Shown: positions 17,947 through 26,861, numbered from the stretch's first letter. The stretch is 64,000 bases of DNA from Bacteroides acidifaciens (GCF_024623065.1 NZ_JANJZR010000021.1:1-64000); one strand, 5' to 3'. The notes: a model not told the origin generated them from the sequence alone. A program made the numbers and translations.

Positions 17947-18942
17947 TTATCTAAAAGAATCAGTTAGTAATTTAATCTCAATCATAGGCGAGATGCGTTC
18001 GTACAAGATATTGTATACAGCGTCCAGTATCGGCATATTGACATGATGATGCTTGTTGATTTCCTTGATACATTTCGTACCGTAGTAACCTTCGGCAATC
18101 ATTTCCATTTCAATCTGTGCGCTCTTTACGGAATATCCCTTGCCTATCATCGAACCGAATGTCCGGTTACGGCTGAAGTTGGAGTATCCCGTCACCAGCA
18201 AGTCTCCGAGATAAACAGATTCGTCTACGTTTCTGTTCAACGGGTGCACCGTATTCAGGAAACGGTTCATCTCCTGGATAGCGTTGGAAATCAGTACGGC
18301 TTGGAAGTTGTCACCGTATTTCAGTCCGCTGCAAATGCCGGCAGCGATAGCATACACGTTTTTGAGTACCGAACTATATTCGATACCTGATACGTCGTCA
18401 CTAACAGATGTTTTGATAAAACTGCTTCCCAGACGGCGTGCAAAGATGCGTGCTTTGTCTTTGTCCGGGCAGGCAATGGTCAGATAAGAGAGGCGTTCCA
18501 AGGCTACTTCTTCTGCATGGCAGGGACCTGCCAGTACAGCTATGTTTTCGGGAGGAACACCGTATTCCTTGGTGAAGTATTCTGATACGATAACGTTGTC
18601 GTCGGGTACGATTCCTTTGATAGCGGTGATGATGAACTTATCCTTTATCTTGGTTTTCAGCTTTTTCAAGTGAACTTTCAGATAAGGGGAAGGAGTGACG
18701 AAGATCAGCGTATCTGATTCTTTCACAACATCGTTGATGTTGGAACTGAAACAGATACGCTTTGTATCGAATTTTACTCCTGTCAGATAAGCCGGATTGT
18801 GCCCCAATCTCTTGAAATCGGCGATGCGGTCGTCGCGTCGCATATACCAATTGATAGAGTCTTCTTGAGCCAGACACATCTTTGCAATAGCTGTGGCCCA
18901 ACTTCCACCGCCCATTATCGCTATCTTACCGGGTAATTTCAT
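17947..18942 (-). CDS. gpsA: NAD(P)-dependent glycerol-3-phosphate dehydrogenase
   Basis: 331 residues. The Rossmann start IAIMGGGSWATAIAKM, the catalytic-domain pieces FITAIKGIVPD and VLAGPCHAEEVA, and the substrate helix IEYSSVLKNVYAIAAGI with the catalytic Lys are in family order. It makes sn-glycerol-3-phosphate for phospholipids. The fingerprint is GGGSWA rather than the common GAGSWG. It sits between lysS (23-base gap) and pgi (18-base gap). Confidence 0.95.
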   Translation of the reverse strand: MKLPGKIAIMGGGSWATAIAKMCLAQEDSINWYMRRDDRIADFKRLGHNPAYLTGVKFDTKRICFSSNINDVVKESDTLIFVTPSPYLKVHLKKLKTKIKDKFIITAIKGIVPDDNVIVSEYFTKEYGVPPENIAVLAGPCHAEEVALERLSYLTIACPDKDKARIFARRLGSSFIKTSVSDDVSGIEYSSVLKNVYAIAAGICSGLKYGDNFQAVLISNAIQEMNRFLNTVHPLNRNVDESVYLGDLLVTGYSNFSRNRTFGSMIGKGYSVKSAQIEMEMIAEGYYGTKCIKEINKHHHVNMPILDAVYNILYERISPMIEIKLLTDSFR

Positions 18943-18965
18943 TTGTATGAATTTGGATGAAGAAC

Positions 18966-20696
18966 TTATTTAATTTTCTGTATCCAATCAGTTACGTCGT
19001 TTACCGACGGGTTGGTCAGTGCTAATTTATATTTCTTGTTGATACCGCAGATGTCCTGGTGCAACTTCTGTGGATTGACATCTTTCATGTCAGCTACAGT
19101 GTTGTAACCGGCTTTTTGGATCACCGGAACCCAATCTTCTGTGATTCCCAGTTCCATATATTTAGCGGCAGCGTCTTTTTTCACTACTTTTTCCGGACGC
19201 ATTTGCGGGAAGAATAATACTTCCTGAATGGTAGTCTGGCCGGTCATTAACATAACCAGACGGTCGATGCCGATACCGATACCCGATGTAGGAGGCATAC
19301 CATATTGTAAAGCACGCAGGAAGTCCTGGTCGATAATCATCGCTTCGTCGTCTCCCTTGTCGGCCAAACGCATTTGCTCTTTAAAACGTTCTTCCTGGTC
19401 GATCGGGTCGTTCAATTCCGAGTAGGCGTTGGCAAGTTCCTTGCCGTTTACCATTAACTCGAAACGTTCGGTCAGTCCCGGTTTAGAACGATGCATCTTG
19501 GTCAGCGGAGACATTTCAACCGGATAATCGGTGATGAAAGTCGGCTGGATGTAAGTACCTTCGCAGAATTCACCGAAGATTTCGTCAATCAACTTACCTT
19601 TACCCATTGTGTCGTCGATTTCCTCCATTTTCAGTTCCTTGCAGACTTGGCGGATTTCTTCTTCGCTCTTGCCGTTCAGATCGTAACCGGTCTTTTCCTT
19701 GATAGCATCGAGGATAGGCAGACGGCGGTAAGGAGCTTTGAAACTGATGGTCTTTCCGTCAACAACGCTTTCCGTACAGCCGTTTACAGCGATACAGATA
19801 CGTTCCAGTAACTTCTCGGTAAAGTTCATCATCCAATTATAGTCCTTGTATTGAACATAAAGTTCCATACAGGTAAATTCCGGATTGTGAGTCTTGTCCA
19901 TACCCTCGTTGCGGAAGTTCTTACCTATTTCATATACACCTTCAAAACCACCTACAATCAGTCTTTTCAGATAAAGTTCCGTTGCGATGCGCAGGTAAAG
20001 GTCTATATCCAGTGAGTTATGGTGAGTGATGAACGGGCGTGCACTGGCTCCACCGGCAATAGATTGTAGGATAGGAGTTTCCACTTCCGTGTAGCCGGCT
20101 TCATCCAAAACGTTGCGCAGTGTTTTCACTACGGTGGCACGTTTCAGGAATGTTTCTTTGATGCCGTCGTTTACTACCAAATCGACATAGCGTTGGCGAT
20201 AACGGAGTTCGGGATCTTCAAAAGAGTCGTAAGCTACTCCGTCTTTGTATTTAACGATAGGCAACGGTTTGATAGACTTTGCCAGTACAGTCAGTTTTTT
20301 TGCATGGATACTGATTTCACCCATTTGTGTGCGGAACACAAAACCTTCGATACCGATAAAGTCACCTAAGTCGAGCAGGCGTTTGAATACAGCGTTGTAT
20401 AGTTCCTTGTCTTCTCCCTGACAGATATCATCGCGGGTGATGTACACCTGGATGCGACCTTTGGAGTCCTGTAATTCAATAAAAGAAGCTTTACCCATTA
20501 CGCGGCGGCTCATGATACGTCCGGCTACGGAAACTTGGCGTGGCTCTTCGTCGTCTTTAAATTCAGCTTTAATATCTGTAGAGAAAGCATTGGTTACATA
20601 CTCTGCTGCAGGGTACGGATCAATACCCATTGCACGAAGCTCATTCAGACTGTTACGTCGAATAATTTCCTGTTCACTTAGTTCTAATATATTCAT
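18966..20696 (-). CDS. lysS: Lysyl-tRNA synthetase, class II
   Basis: 576 residues. An N-terminal OB-fold (VSVAGRIMSRRVMGKASFIE) is followed by the class II core: motif 2 in FRNEGMDKTHNPEFT and motif 3 in GIGIGIDRLVMLMTG. The core ends near residue 505 (VLFFPQMRPE); a further ~65 residues form a helical tail (DWVPVIQKAGYNTVADMKDV ... ALTNPSVNDVTDWIQK) resembling a helix-hairpin-helix module. Most bacterial LysRS lack this. First gene of the operon with gpsA and pgi. Confidence 0.96.
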   Translation of the reverse strand: MNILELSEQEIIRRNSLNELRAMGIDPYPAAEYVTNAFSTDIKAEFKDDEEPRQVSVAGRIMSRRVMGKASFIELQDSKGRIQVYITRDDICQGEDKELYNAVFKRLLDLGDFIGIEGFVFRTQMGEISIHAKKLTVLAKSIKPLPIVKYKDGVAYDSFEDPELRYRQRYVDLVVNDGIKETFLKRATVVKTLRNVLDEAGYTEVETPILQSIAGGASARPFITHHNSLDIDLYLRIATELYLKRLIVGGFEGVYEIGKNFRNEGMDKTHNPEFTCMELYVQYKDYNWMMNFTEKLLERICIAVNGCTESVVDGKTISFKAPYRRLPILDAIKEKTGYDLNGKSEEEIRQVCKELKMEEIDDTMGKGKLIDEIFGEFCEGTYIQPTFITDYPVEMSPLTKMHRSKPGLTERFELMVNGKELANAYSELNDPIDQEERFKEQMRLADKGDDEAMIIDQDFLRALQYGMPPTSGIGIGIDRLVMLMTGQTTIQEVLFFPQMRPEKVVKKDAAAKYMELGITEDWVPVIQKAGYNTVADMKDVNPQKLHQDICGINKKYKLALTNPSVNDVTDWIQKIK

Positions 20697-20725
20697 TTCG
20701 TTACGTATTAACTCAATTTTGTGGG

Positions 20726-20733
20726 CAAAAATA
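20726..20733 (-). promoter_or_regulatory. -7 element for lysS-gpsA-pgi
   Basis: Minus-strand TATTTTTG, about 30 bases before the lysS start. Confidence 0.55.
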
Positions 20734-20774
20734 CGAAACTTTTCTCATATATCCTGTAATCTGTCTCTTTTTTG

Positions 20775-20782
20775 TATCTTTG
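20775..20782 (+). promoter_or_regulatory. -7 element for the MATE gene
   Basis: TATCTTTG, 19 bases before the ATG at 20802. It rules out the longer frame from 20772, which would begin inside the promoter. Confidence 0.6.
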
Positions 20783-20801
20783 CATCCTCAAACTAATAGG
20801 T

Positions 20802-22154
20802 ATGACAGTACAAAAGACACCCACTGCGTTGGGTACGGAAAAGATTGGAAAGCTTTTAATGCAGTATGCCATTCCGGCAATTATCGCCATGACGGCGTCT
20901 TCTCTTTATAATATGGTAGATAGTATTTTCATTGGTCATGGAGTAGGGGCGATGGCTATCTCCGGATTGGCATTGACCTTTCCGCTGATGAATCTTGCCG
21001 CCGCCTTCGGCTCTTTGGTGGGGGTAGGTGCGGCTACATTGGTTTCGGTGAAATTGGGACAGAAAGATTACGACACCGCACAACGGGTGCTTGGCAATGT
21101 GCTGGTACTGAATATTATCATCGGACTTGCCTTTACAGTCGTCACATTGATGTTTCTAGATCCGATTCTATATTTCTTCGGGGGTAGTGACGCCACGGTA
21201 GGCTATGCTCGTGATTATATGGTCGTAATCTTATTGGGCAACGTTGTCACTCACCTTTATTTAGGGTTGAATGCCGTACTTCGTTCGGCGGGGCATCCGC
21301 AGAAGGCGATGTATGCTACGATTGCTACGGTGGTGATTAACACGATACTCGATCCTGTTTTTATCTATGGCTTCGGCTGGGGAATACAGGGGGCTGCTAT
21401 CGCTACCATTACTGCACAGGTCATCGCATTGGCATGGCAGTTCAAACTATTCTCTAATAAAGAAGAACTGCTACACTTCCATAAAGGAATTTTTCGGTTG
21501 AAGAAGAAAATCGTAGCCGATTCTTTGGCTATCGGTATGGCGCCTTTTCTTATGAATCTGGCGGCCTGTTTTATTGTGATTCTTATAAATCAAGGCTTGC
21601 AGCATCACGGTGGCGACTTGGCTATCGGAGCATTTGGTATTGTCAACCGGCTGGTATTTCTTTTTGTCATGATTGTAATGGGGTTGAACCAAGGCATGCA
21701 GCCGATTGCCGGCTACAATTATGGGGCCAAGCAATATCTGCGCGTGACAAAAGTCTTGAAAATAACGATTTATGCCGCTACTATCGTAACCACTGCCGGA
21801 TTTCTGATGGGAATGTTGATTCCCAAATTGGCAGTTTCTATCTTTACTACGCATCAAGAACTGGTGGATATTTCTGCCAAAGGATTGCGTATTGTAGTGA
21901 TGTTCTTTCCTATTGTCGGTTTTCAGATGGTGACTTCCAATTTCTTCCAGAGCATCGGTATGGCAAGCAAAGCAATCTTCCTTTCGATATCCCGTCAGGT
22001 TCTTATCCTGATTCCCTGCCTGCTGATTCTTCCTCGTTATTATGGACAATTAGGAGTCTGGATAAGCATGCCGATTTCTGACTTGACAGCCAGTCTGATA
22101 GCGGGAACAATGCTTTGGTGGCAGTTCCGGCAATTCCGGAAGAAGCCTGTCTGA
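20802..22154 (+). CDS. MATE-family efflux transporter
   Basis: 450 residues from ATG 20802. About 12 hydrophobic helices in two similar halves. Family segments: IPAIIAMTASSLYNMVDSIF at the first helix, GVGAATLVSVKLGQKD, LNAVLRSAGHPQKAM at the end of the first half, and LNQGMQPIAGYNYGAKQ in the second half. MATE proteins export drugs or metabolites using Na+ or H+ gradients. Substrate unknown. The upstream TATCTTTG fixes the start; the hairpin at 22361-22395 may end the transcript. Confidence 0.9.
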   Translation: MTVQKTPTALGTEKIGKLLMQYAIPAIIAMTASSLYNMVDSIFIGHGVGAMAISGLALTFPLMNLAAAFGSLVGVGAATLVSVKLGQKDYDTAQRVLGNVLVLNIIIGLAFTVVTLMFLDPILYFFGGSDATVGYARDYMVVILLGNVVTHLYLGLNAVLRSAGHPQKAMYATIATVVINTILDPVFIYGFGWGIQGAAIATITAQVIALAWQFKLFSNKEELLHFHKGIFRLKKKIVADSLAIGMAPFLMNLAACFIVILINQGLQHHGGDLAIGAFGIVNRLVFLFVMIVMGLNQGMQPIAGYNYGAKQYLRVTKVLKITIYAATIVTTAGFLMGMLIPKLAVSIFTTHQELVDISAKGLRIVVMFFPIVGFQMVTSNFFQSIGMASKAIFLSISRQVLILIPCLLILPRYYGQLGVWISMPISDLTASLIAGTMLWWQFRQFRKKPV

Positions 22155-22209
22155 CGACTGGTTTGCTGCACCAGGCTTTAATGAATACTAAGAGACATAG
22201 ACAAACAGA

Positions 22210-22362
22210 GAGCCTGTTTAAATTCTCTTCAGTCATAATCTTATAGCTGATATTTTAACTTACCCCGGCTCTTCTTGTCGCGTCCGTCTGTAGTTGGCGG
22301 AAGGGGTATTAACAGTTGCGCTCTTGGCTATTAATAGCAAACTTCCCGCCCATTAAGTATAA
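22210..22362 (-). repeat. 153-bp dispersed repeat, copy 2 (inverted)
   Basis: Near-identical reverse complement of 1-153, beginning GAGCCTGTTTAAATTC and ending with the complement of the window start. The two copies bracket about 22 kb of mostly core genes. Confidence 0.85.
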
Positions 22363-22395
22363 AGTTCCTTCGGACAGGAAGGAAACTTTCTTTTC
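22361..22395 (+). terminator. Intrinsic terminator-like hairpin
   Basis: AAAGTTCCTTC pairs with GAAGGAAACTTT around a 6-base loop, followed by a T-rich stretch. Confidence 0.6.
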
Positions 22396-22415
22396 ATTCG
22401 ATGCAAACTATAAAC

Positions 22416-22575
22416 GCAAGCTTTGATTATATAATTGCAAGCTTTGTTTTTATAATCAAAGCCTTTGTTTTTATAAACAAAGCTTGCGTTTATAGATTAC
22501 GGTTAACGAAAAACAAGTTTACATACTGATAATAAGAAGTTTACAATTAATGAAAGAGAACTTTTCTATTAATGA
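22416..22575. repeat. Ladder of short units with a 21-22 bp period
   Basis: Four GCTTTG-TTTTTATA-type units step by about 21 bases between 22416 and 22495. Two AAGTTTACA units follow at 22515 and 22537 (22 apart), then two ATTAATGA units at 22546 and 22568 (22 apart). The first block also has 18-bp perfect inverted ends, 22408-22425 and 22478-22495 (CTATAAACGCAAGCTTTG and complement). Confidence 0.75.
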
Positions 22576-22758
22576 ATGAAAAGTGGGTTATTAAGAGCCT
22601 GCTCCGAGTTTTGCCCGACACAGTTTTGAGAGTTGCTTTCGAGTATATTTTCTGTTATTGTGAGGAGCATGACGGAGACTATGTGACGAATAAAAACAGG
22701 TCGGTAAAGCCTATCTAACATAATCTCAGGAAAATTTAAACAGGCTCTAAATAGGACC

Positions 22759-23092
22759 ATGGCAGAGTCAGAAATTAAAAAAAAGTCATGGTATGAGTTT
22801 AGATGTTTCGTAGTTCTTTACTGTAAAAGAGTTTTGTTCTTCAACGAAATGCAGCATGCCTATTATTTTTTCTAAATCTTCCTTTATATCTTGTATTGTA
22901 GGTTTAAAAGATATTCAAAAAGGAACTTTATTGGGTGCTTTCTTGTTGGCCCGTATTGCTGAAATAAAATATTTCCGTGTGAATATTGTTGCCTGTATTT
23001 TCTCTTTGCTTATTCTGGTCTTTGTGAAAAACGATATGGTAAATCTGATTTGTATCGGTGCTGTCGGTTTCTTTGCGTCATCCGTATTGTGA
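22759..23092 (+). pseudogene. Possible broken membrane-protein gene
   Basis: From ATG 22759 a frame reads MAESEIKKKSWYEFRCFVVL and stops near 22870. A second frame (22856-23092, 78 residues) then gives a hydrophobic sequence with LLGAFLLARIAEI and ACIFSLLILVFVKND, looking like the end of a transporter. I infer one gene with a frameshift or two fragments; no family is recognised. The gap between the MITE and the TerB-like gene holds nothing else. Confidence 0.3.
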
Positions 23093-23165
23093 AAGCATAG
23101 TTTCTCTAAATAGCTATATATCTTATTTCCTGAGTTAAAAAAAGGAAAAACAGCTTCAAAAGTTT

Positions 23166-23193
23166 TATATTTGATGATTAGTATTTATATTTG
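23166..23193 (+). promoter_or_regulatory. Two TATATTTG -7 candidates before the TerB-like gene
   Basis: TATATTTG occurs at 23166-23173 and again at 23186-23193, 63-90 bases upstream of the start. Which one is used is unknown. Confidence 0.4.
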
Positions 23194-23255
23194 TGTGAAA
23201 GTTATGAGACTTTCACTAGATAACTAATTTACAAAAAACTTAAATTTTTAAACAA

Positions 23256-23699
23256 ATGGGACTTTTTGATAAAATCTTTCAAACTGCATCAGAAGAAACG
23301 AAATTAACACAACAAGAGGCTTTTGCAGGAATTGCACTTGCTATGGCAGGAGCAGATGGTTCTATTGCTGAATCTGAATGGAATGGGATTGTTAATTATA
23401 TTCGTCGATTGAAAATATACGATAACTTTTCCGGGCCTGCTTTTGACAAGTTGTTCGATAAACTTTTTAAGATATTGAAGAAAGACGGTCCGAGTGCATT
23501 GGTCAATGCTTCGGCAGCCGAATTATCGGATGATTTGAAACTTACCGCTTTTGCTTGTGCGGTAGATATTGCATTGGCAGACGGAGTGCTCGAAGAAGAA
23601 GAAAAAGACATCATCAATCAGTTGGCGGAAGTTCTTGGGGTTCCTGAACAGACTGCCATATCTATTATTGAGGTGATGATAATCAAGAATAAAGCATAG
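23256..23699 (+). CDS. TerB-like / DjlA-N-like helical protein
   Basis: 147 residues, all helical. Two similar acidic segments, FAGIALAMAGADGSIAESE and FACAVDIALADGVLEEEEKD, are the conserved metal-binding-like helices of the TerB/co-chaperone DjlA N-terminal fold. Proteins with this fold are linked to tellurite resistance and membrane or phage stress, but the actual role is rarely known. Cytoplasmic, monocistronic, followed by the terminator 23749-23787. Confidence 0.75.
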   Translation: MGLFDKIFQTASEETKLTQQEAFAGIALAMAGADGSIAESEWNGIVNYIRRLKIYDNFSGPAFDKLFDKLFKILKKDGPSALVNASAAELSDDLKLTAFACAVDIALADGVLEEEEKDIINQLAEVLGVPEQTAISIIEVMIIKNKA

Positions 23700-23748
23700 T
23701 TTTATTTCTGAGAATATAGAAGGATTGATAATTGTATTCCTTTTGAAT

Positions 23749-23787
23749 GAAAATCCCTTGCTGCGGTATGTGGCAAGGGATTTTCTT
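23749..23787. terminator. Bidirectional intrinsic terminator
   Basis: AAAATCCCTTGC pairs with GCAAGGGATTTT around an 11-base loop. It ends both the TerB-like gene and btuD. Confidence 0.85.
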
Positions 23788-23810
23788 TAAAATAATTTAT
23801 AAGGAGTATT

Positions 23811-24578
23811 TTAGGAGAATATTTGTTTGATTTTTATTTTGATAGTCTTGGCATCAAATGTCACCATTTCATTTTGAAATAGTCTTTCTATATGTCCGCT
23901 CGTTATCATCTCATTTGTGGGGAGACTATACAATTGTGGGTTGTCAATCAGCATGATCGTGTCGCAGAGAGACAGGGCGATGTCTAGGTCGTGTGTAGAA
24001 AACAGGATACATTTTTCTTCCGTTTGCGTGAGTTTTTTCAGTAGCAGACAGAGTTCGTAGCGATTAGGTAAATCTAGAAAAGCAGTAGGCTCATCAAGAA
24101 GAATGATAGGTGTATCCTGTGCAAGTGCGCGTGCTATCATGATGCGTTGGCATTCTCCGTCGGACATCTTATCCATTGTCTTTTCTACATAACCGGACAT
24201 TCCTACCAGCTGCATGGCAGTAACCACTCTTTTCTCATCTTCCGCCTGTAACTGTCCGATCCAGTTGGTATAAGGAGCACGTCCCAATGCGACTACATCT
24301 TTGCAACGCAGGTTGGCGATGCGTACTTTGTCGGTGGTTACAAAACTAATCTTCCGGGCTAATTTCTCCGGCTTCAGTGAAGCGATGTTTTTCCCATGCA
24401 AGATGATTTCTCCGTTTTTAGGTGTTTCCAGTCCCATAATGGCACGGAGAAGCGTGCTTTTCCCTGTACCATTTCGTCCGAGCAGTGCAACAAGCTGCCC
24501 GCCCGTGATATGGGTGGAAACTTTCTCCAGCAATATACGTTGTTCGTATCCTAATGTCAGATCTTTCAGTTGAATCAT
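23811..24578 (-). CDS. btuD: ABC transporter ATPase, cobalamin/iron-chelate type
   Basis: 255 residues. Walker A is ALLGRNGTGKST, signature MSDGECQR, Walker B PIILLDEPTAF, switch His in LFSTHDLD. It belongs to the FecE/BtuD group. Start overlaps the permease stop by 4 bases, and the order binding protein-permease-ATPase completes an importer. Proximity to the riboswitch and btuB across a divergent promoter region supports vitamin B12 as substrate, though the sequence alone would also fit a siderophore. Confidence 0.85.
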   Translation of the reverse strand: MIQLKDLTLGYEQRILLEKVSTHITGGQLVALLGRNGTGKSTLLRAIMGLETPKNGEIILHGKNIASLKPEKLARKISFVTTDKVRIANLRCKDVVALGRAPYTNWIGQLQAEDEKRVVTAMQLVGMSGYVEKTMDKMSDGECQRIMIARALAQDTPIILLDEPTAFLDLPNRYELCLLLKKLTQTEEKCILFSTHDLDIALSLCDTIMLIDNPQLYSLPTNEMITSGHIERLFQNEMVTFDAKTIKIKIKQIFS

Positions 24579-25591
24579 TTGAATATACGCAAGTTTTTAC
24601 CTATTACCCATAAAATAACCGGAACCCCCAATAGCGCAGTGATGCAATTCACCGGCAACAGAAACTTCTTGGCTATGATGTCACAAATCAACATCCCGAT
24701 CAACCCTGTCAGCATCGTACCCGGCATCAATATCCGGTGATCGGCGTTGTCAAACAGAATCCGTGTGATATGTGGGATAGCCAGCCCGATGAATCCTACC
24801 GGACCGCAAAAGGCTGTGACCGTTCCTGTCAGTAATGCGGTGGATATAAAAATAAGCGTTCTTGAACGCTTGATGTTCATTCCCATAGTGCGTGCATAAT
24901 TTTCACCAAGCAACAACAGATTCAGTGATTTGATGCAGGCGATGGATAGCAGCAACCCTATGCATATTACTGGTATCATAATCGTTAATTGCCCTGTCGT
25001 GATGTGACTAAGCGAGCCCAAAGACCAGAGTGTGAACATTTTCAGTTGTTCTGCAGAACTTAGGTATTGTAATATCTGGATGATAGCTCCTGCCACGTAA
25101 CCTATCATGACTCCCATAATCAGTACACCTAATATATTCTTTACTTTGCGACTGATGATGGCTACTCCCAGTAGTATGGCGGAAGTCCCTATCCACCCCG
25201 AACCTACAATACCGATTGATTGCAGAAAGGGAAAATCTGTCCAACCGAGAAGCGGGGCGCCTAGTATAAACAATGCTACTCCAAGACCTGCCCCGGAGCT
25301 TACTCCCAACAGGTAAGGATCTGCCAGCGGATTCTGGAAAACTGTCTGCATTTGCAGACCGCTTACTGAAAGCGCTACACCTATCAATGCAGCCACTATG
25401 ACACGGGTAAAGCGGATGGAGAGAATTATATTGCGGGTGGTTTCGTCACATTCCCCCCCGGTGAGTACTGTCCATATCTTTGATATAGGGATGAAAGTAT
25501 CTCCCGTTGCCATATCTACTAATAGTAATAAAATGGCAACTATTCCTAATGCGATGAATAATAGAGCGGTGTGTCTGCGGGATTGTTTCAT
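24575..25591 (-). CDS. btuC: FecCD-family ABC permease, probable BtuC
   Basis: 338 residues with about ten membrane helices. Family segments: SVSGLQMQTVFQNPLADPYLLGVSSGAGLG, MFTLWSLGSL, FCGPVGFIGLAIPHITR (coupling helix) and the C-terminal ILWVIGKNLRIFK. It would carry cobalamin across the inner membrane with BtuD. Overlaps both neighbours by 4 bases. Confidence 0.85.
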   Translation of the reverse strand: MKQSRRHTALLFIALGIVAILLLLVDMATGDTFIPISKIWTVLTGGECDETTRNIILSIRFTRVIVAALIGVALSVSGLQMQTVFQNPLADPYLLGVSSGAGLGVALFILGAPLLGWTDFPFLQSIGIVGSGWIGTSAILLGVAIISRKVKNILGVLIMGVMIGYVAGAIIQILQYLSSAEQLKMFTLWSLGSLSHITTGQLTIMIPVICIGLLLSIACIKSLNLLLLGENYARTMGMNIKRSRTLIFISTALLTGTVTAFCGPVGFIGLAIPHITRILFDNADHRILMPGTMLTGLIGMLICDIIAKKFLLPVNCITALLGVPVILWVIGKNLRIFK

Positions 25592-26721
25592 TCCAGGTGT
25601 CTATAATAATAAGGTGAATCGGAAACGAGCTCCGGATGGAAAATATGAATCAGATCACGCAACACTACATCGGGACGGACAACTGCCGATTCCCAATAAT
25701 CGTTTCCGCCTGTCGGTGTCAACCGTAAGTTATTATTATAAACAGTCTTTTCGTTCACGGCTTTAGCATCTGCGAATTTGGGGTTCACAGCTTTCAGCTC
25801 ATCAAGCGTAGTCGCCGAACCGACATTAATCCAGTAATCGGCTTTTTGTATCAGGCCATAGGCCGTTTCCAGTCCGATAGGGGTTGAACTGTTGGAATTG
25901 TTTTCTTTATAAATATACTCTGCACCTGCGTCTGCAACCAACTGTGCCATGTAGCTTTGGGTAGAAGGCATTACCCAACTATCGTTCCACGGAGTGTTGA
26001 ACATTACGGTAGGGCGCTGGCTGACGGAATCTGTGAGGGCTTTCAGTGCATGATAACGTTGGGGGATTTCCCGGAATATTTCTATTCCCTTTTCCCGTTT
26101 GTCTGTCAGTTCGGAAAGAACAATCATCCATTCAGCTTTGCCGAGCGGTGATTCTTCCAAGTATTCTCCCATATATAAATAAGGTATGGAAAGTTCTTTT
26201 AACTTGTCCGTTACAGCGGTTTGGGCGTCACCTATGCCATAAAGCAAAACTACGTCGGGTTTTAATCCAATCAACAGTTCGTAGTTCATTTCAGGACCCA
26301 TATCCTTGATTGAATCTTTGTGGGCAAGGATGTAGGGATTGGCGATATAATCGATACCCGAAACTCCGACGATCCGGCTAATTTCTCCCAATGCGTCAAG
26401 CATGGCAATGTAGGAAGAAGACATACATACAATCTGTTTGGCTCCGGCAGGGATAACGGGACCATTGAATCCGGCAGGCGCTTGCTCGCCGTTGCGTGCA
26501 ACAAAATAGGACATTGTTACATCGTTGGCGCCTTGCCACGGGTTGGTAATCTGTATAAGCGTGCTGGCGGCGTTTTCGGCACCTAGGATTTTAAATCCCG
26601 AAGCGTATTCAGGGGTATATACATCTTGGTTGAATGCTTCCAGAGATGTCTTGTTACGGGTGATACAGCTTGCCAAAAAGAGCAGGCAAAGTAACGTGAT
26701 AGTCAGAGCAGGAGATTTCAC
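25588..26721 (-). CDS. btuF: Cobalamin-type substrate-binding lipoprotein, probable BtuF
   Basis: About 377 residues. I choose the GTG at 26721 because a minus-strand TATCTTTG -7 element at 26773-26780 overlaps the longer frame's TTG start at 26775. The lipobox is LLFLASC. The helical-backbone binding fold shows IVCMSSSYIAMLDALGE, VGVSGIDYI, LLIGLKPDVVLLYG and VAD-AGAEYIY segments. It hands substrate to BtuCD. Overlaps btuC by 4 bases. Confidence 0.8.
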   Translation of the reverse strand: MKSPALTITLLCLLFLASCITRNKTSLEAFNQDVYTPEYASGFKILGAENAASTLIQITNPWQGANDVTMSYFVARNGEQAPAGFNGPVIPAGAKQIVCMSSSYIAMLDALGEISRIVGVSGIDYIANPYILAHKDSIKDMGPEMNYELLIGLKPDVVLLYGIGDAQTAVTDKLKELSIPYLYMGEYLEESPLGKAEWMIVLSELTDKREKGIEIFREIPQRYHALKALTDSVSQRPTVMFNTPWNDSWVMPSTQSYMAQLVADAGAEYIYKENNSNSSTPIGLETAYGLIQKADYWINVGSATTLDELKAVNPKFADAKAVNEKTVYNNNLRLTPTGGNDYWESAVVRPDVVLRDLIHIFHPELVSDSPYYYRHLE

Positions 26722-26772
26722 TTTTATAAGATGTTTAATTAGAAAAAAATAATAGTGGGTCCTTTCGAACGG

Positions 26773-26780
26773 CAAAGATA
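26773..26780 (-). promoter_or_regulatory. -7 element for btuFCD
   Basis: Minus-strand TATCTTTG. I see no second riboswitch on this strand, so this operon may not share the B12 control of btuB. Confidence 0.5.
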
Positions 26781-26843
26781 GGACTTATTATTAGTTTGTT
26801 TTTATTTTAGTTGGATTTTTCTTCCGATTTGTTTCTATTTGTG

Positions 26844-26851
26844 TATCTTTG
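26844..26851 (+). promoter_or_regulatory. -7 element for the riboswitch-btuB transcript
   Basis: TATCTTTG, 11 bases before the aptamer begins. Confidence 0.6.
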
Positions 26852-26861
26852 CCCCCAGAAA

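Larger units (their letters stand above)
22210..22747. mobile_element. MITE-like / decayed insertion element with terminal inverted repeats
   Basis: The left end GAGCCTGTTTAAATT (22210) and the right end AATTTAAACAGGCTC (to 22747) are inverted repeats of about 15 bp. A third copy of the end, GAGCCTG at 22595, makes a nested 153-bp unit 22595-22747. No transposase frame remains. No obvious target duplication. The ends look like those of an insertion sequence, but I cannot assign the family. Confidence 0.55.

Noticed and set aside
20772..20801. TTG start for the MATE gene
   Set aside because: It falls in and beside the -7 element; ATG 20802 gives a normal N terminus.
26722..26775. N-terminal extension of BtuF
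   Set aside because: The extra 18 codons overlap the -7 element at 26773-26780 and place a charged stretch before the lipoprotein signal.
26776..26861. Second cobalamin riboswitch for btuFCD
   Set aside because: No B12 box or GGGAA core is seen on the minus strand in this interval.
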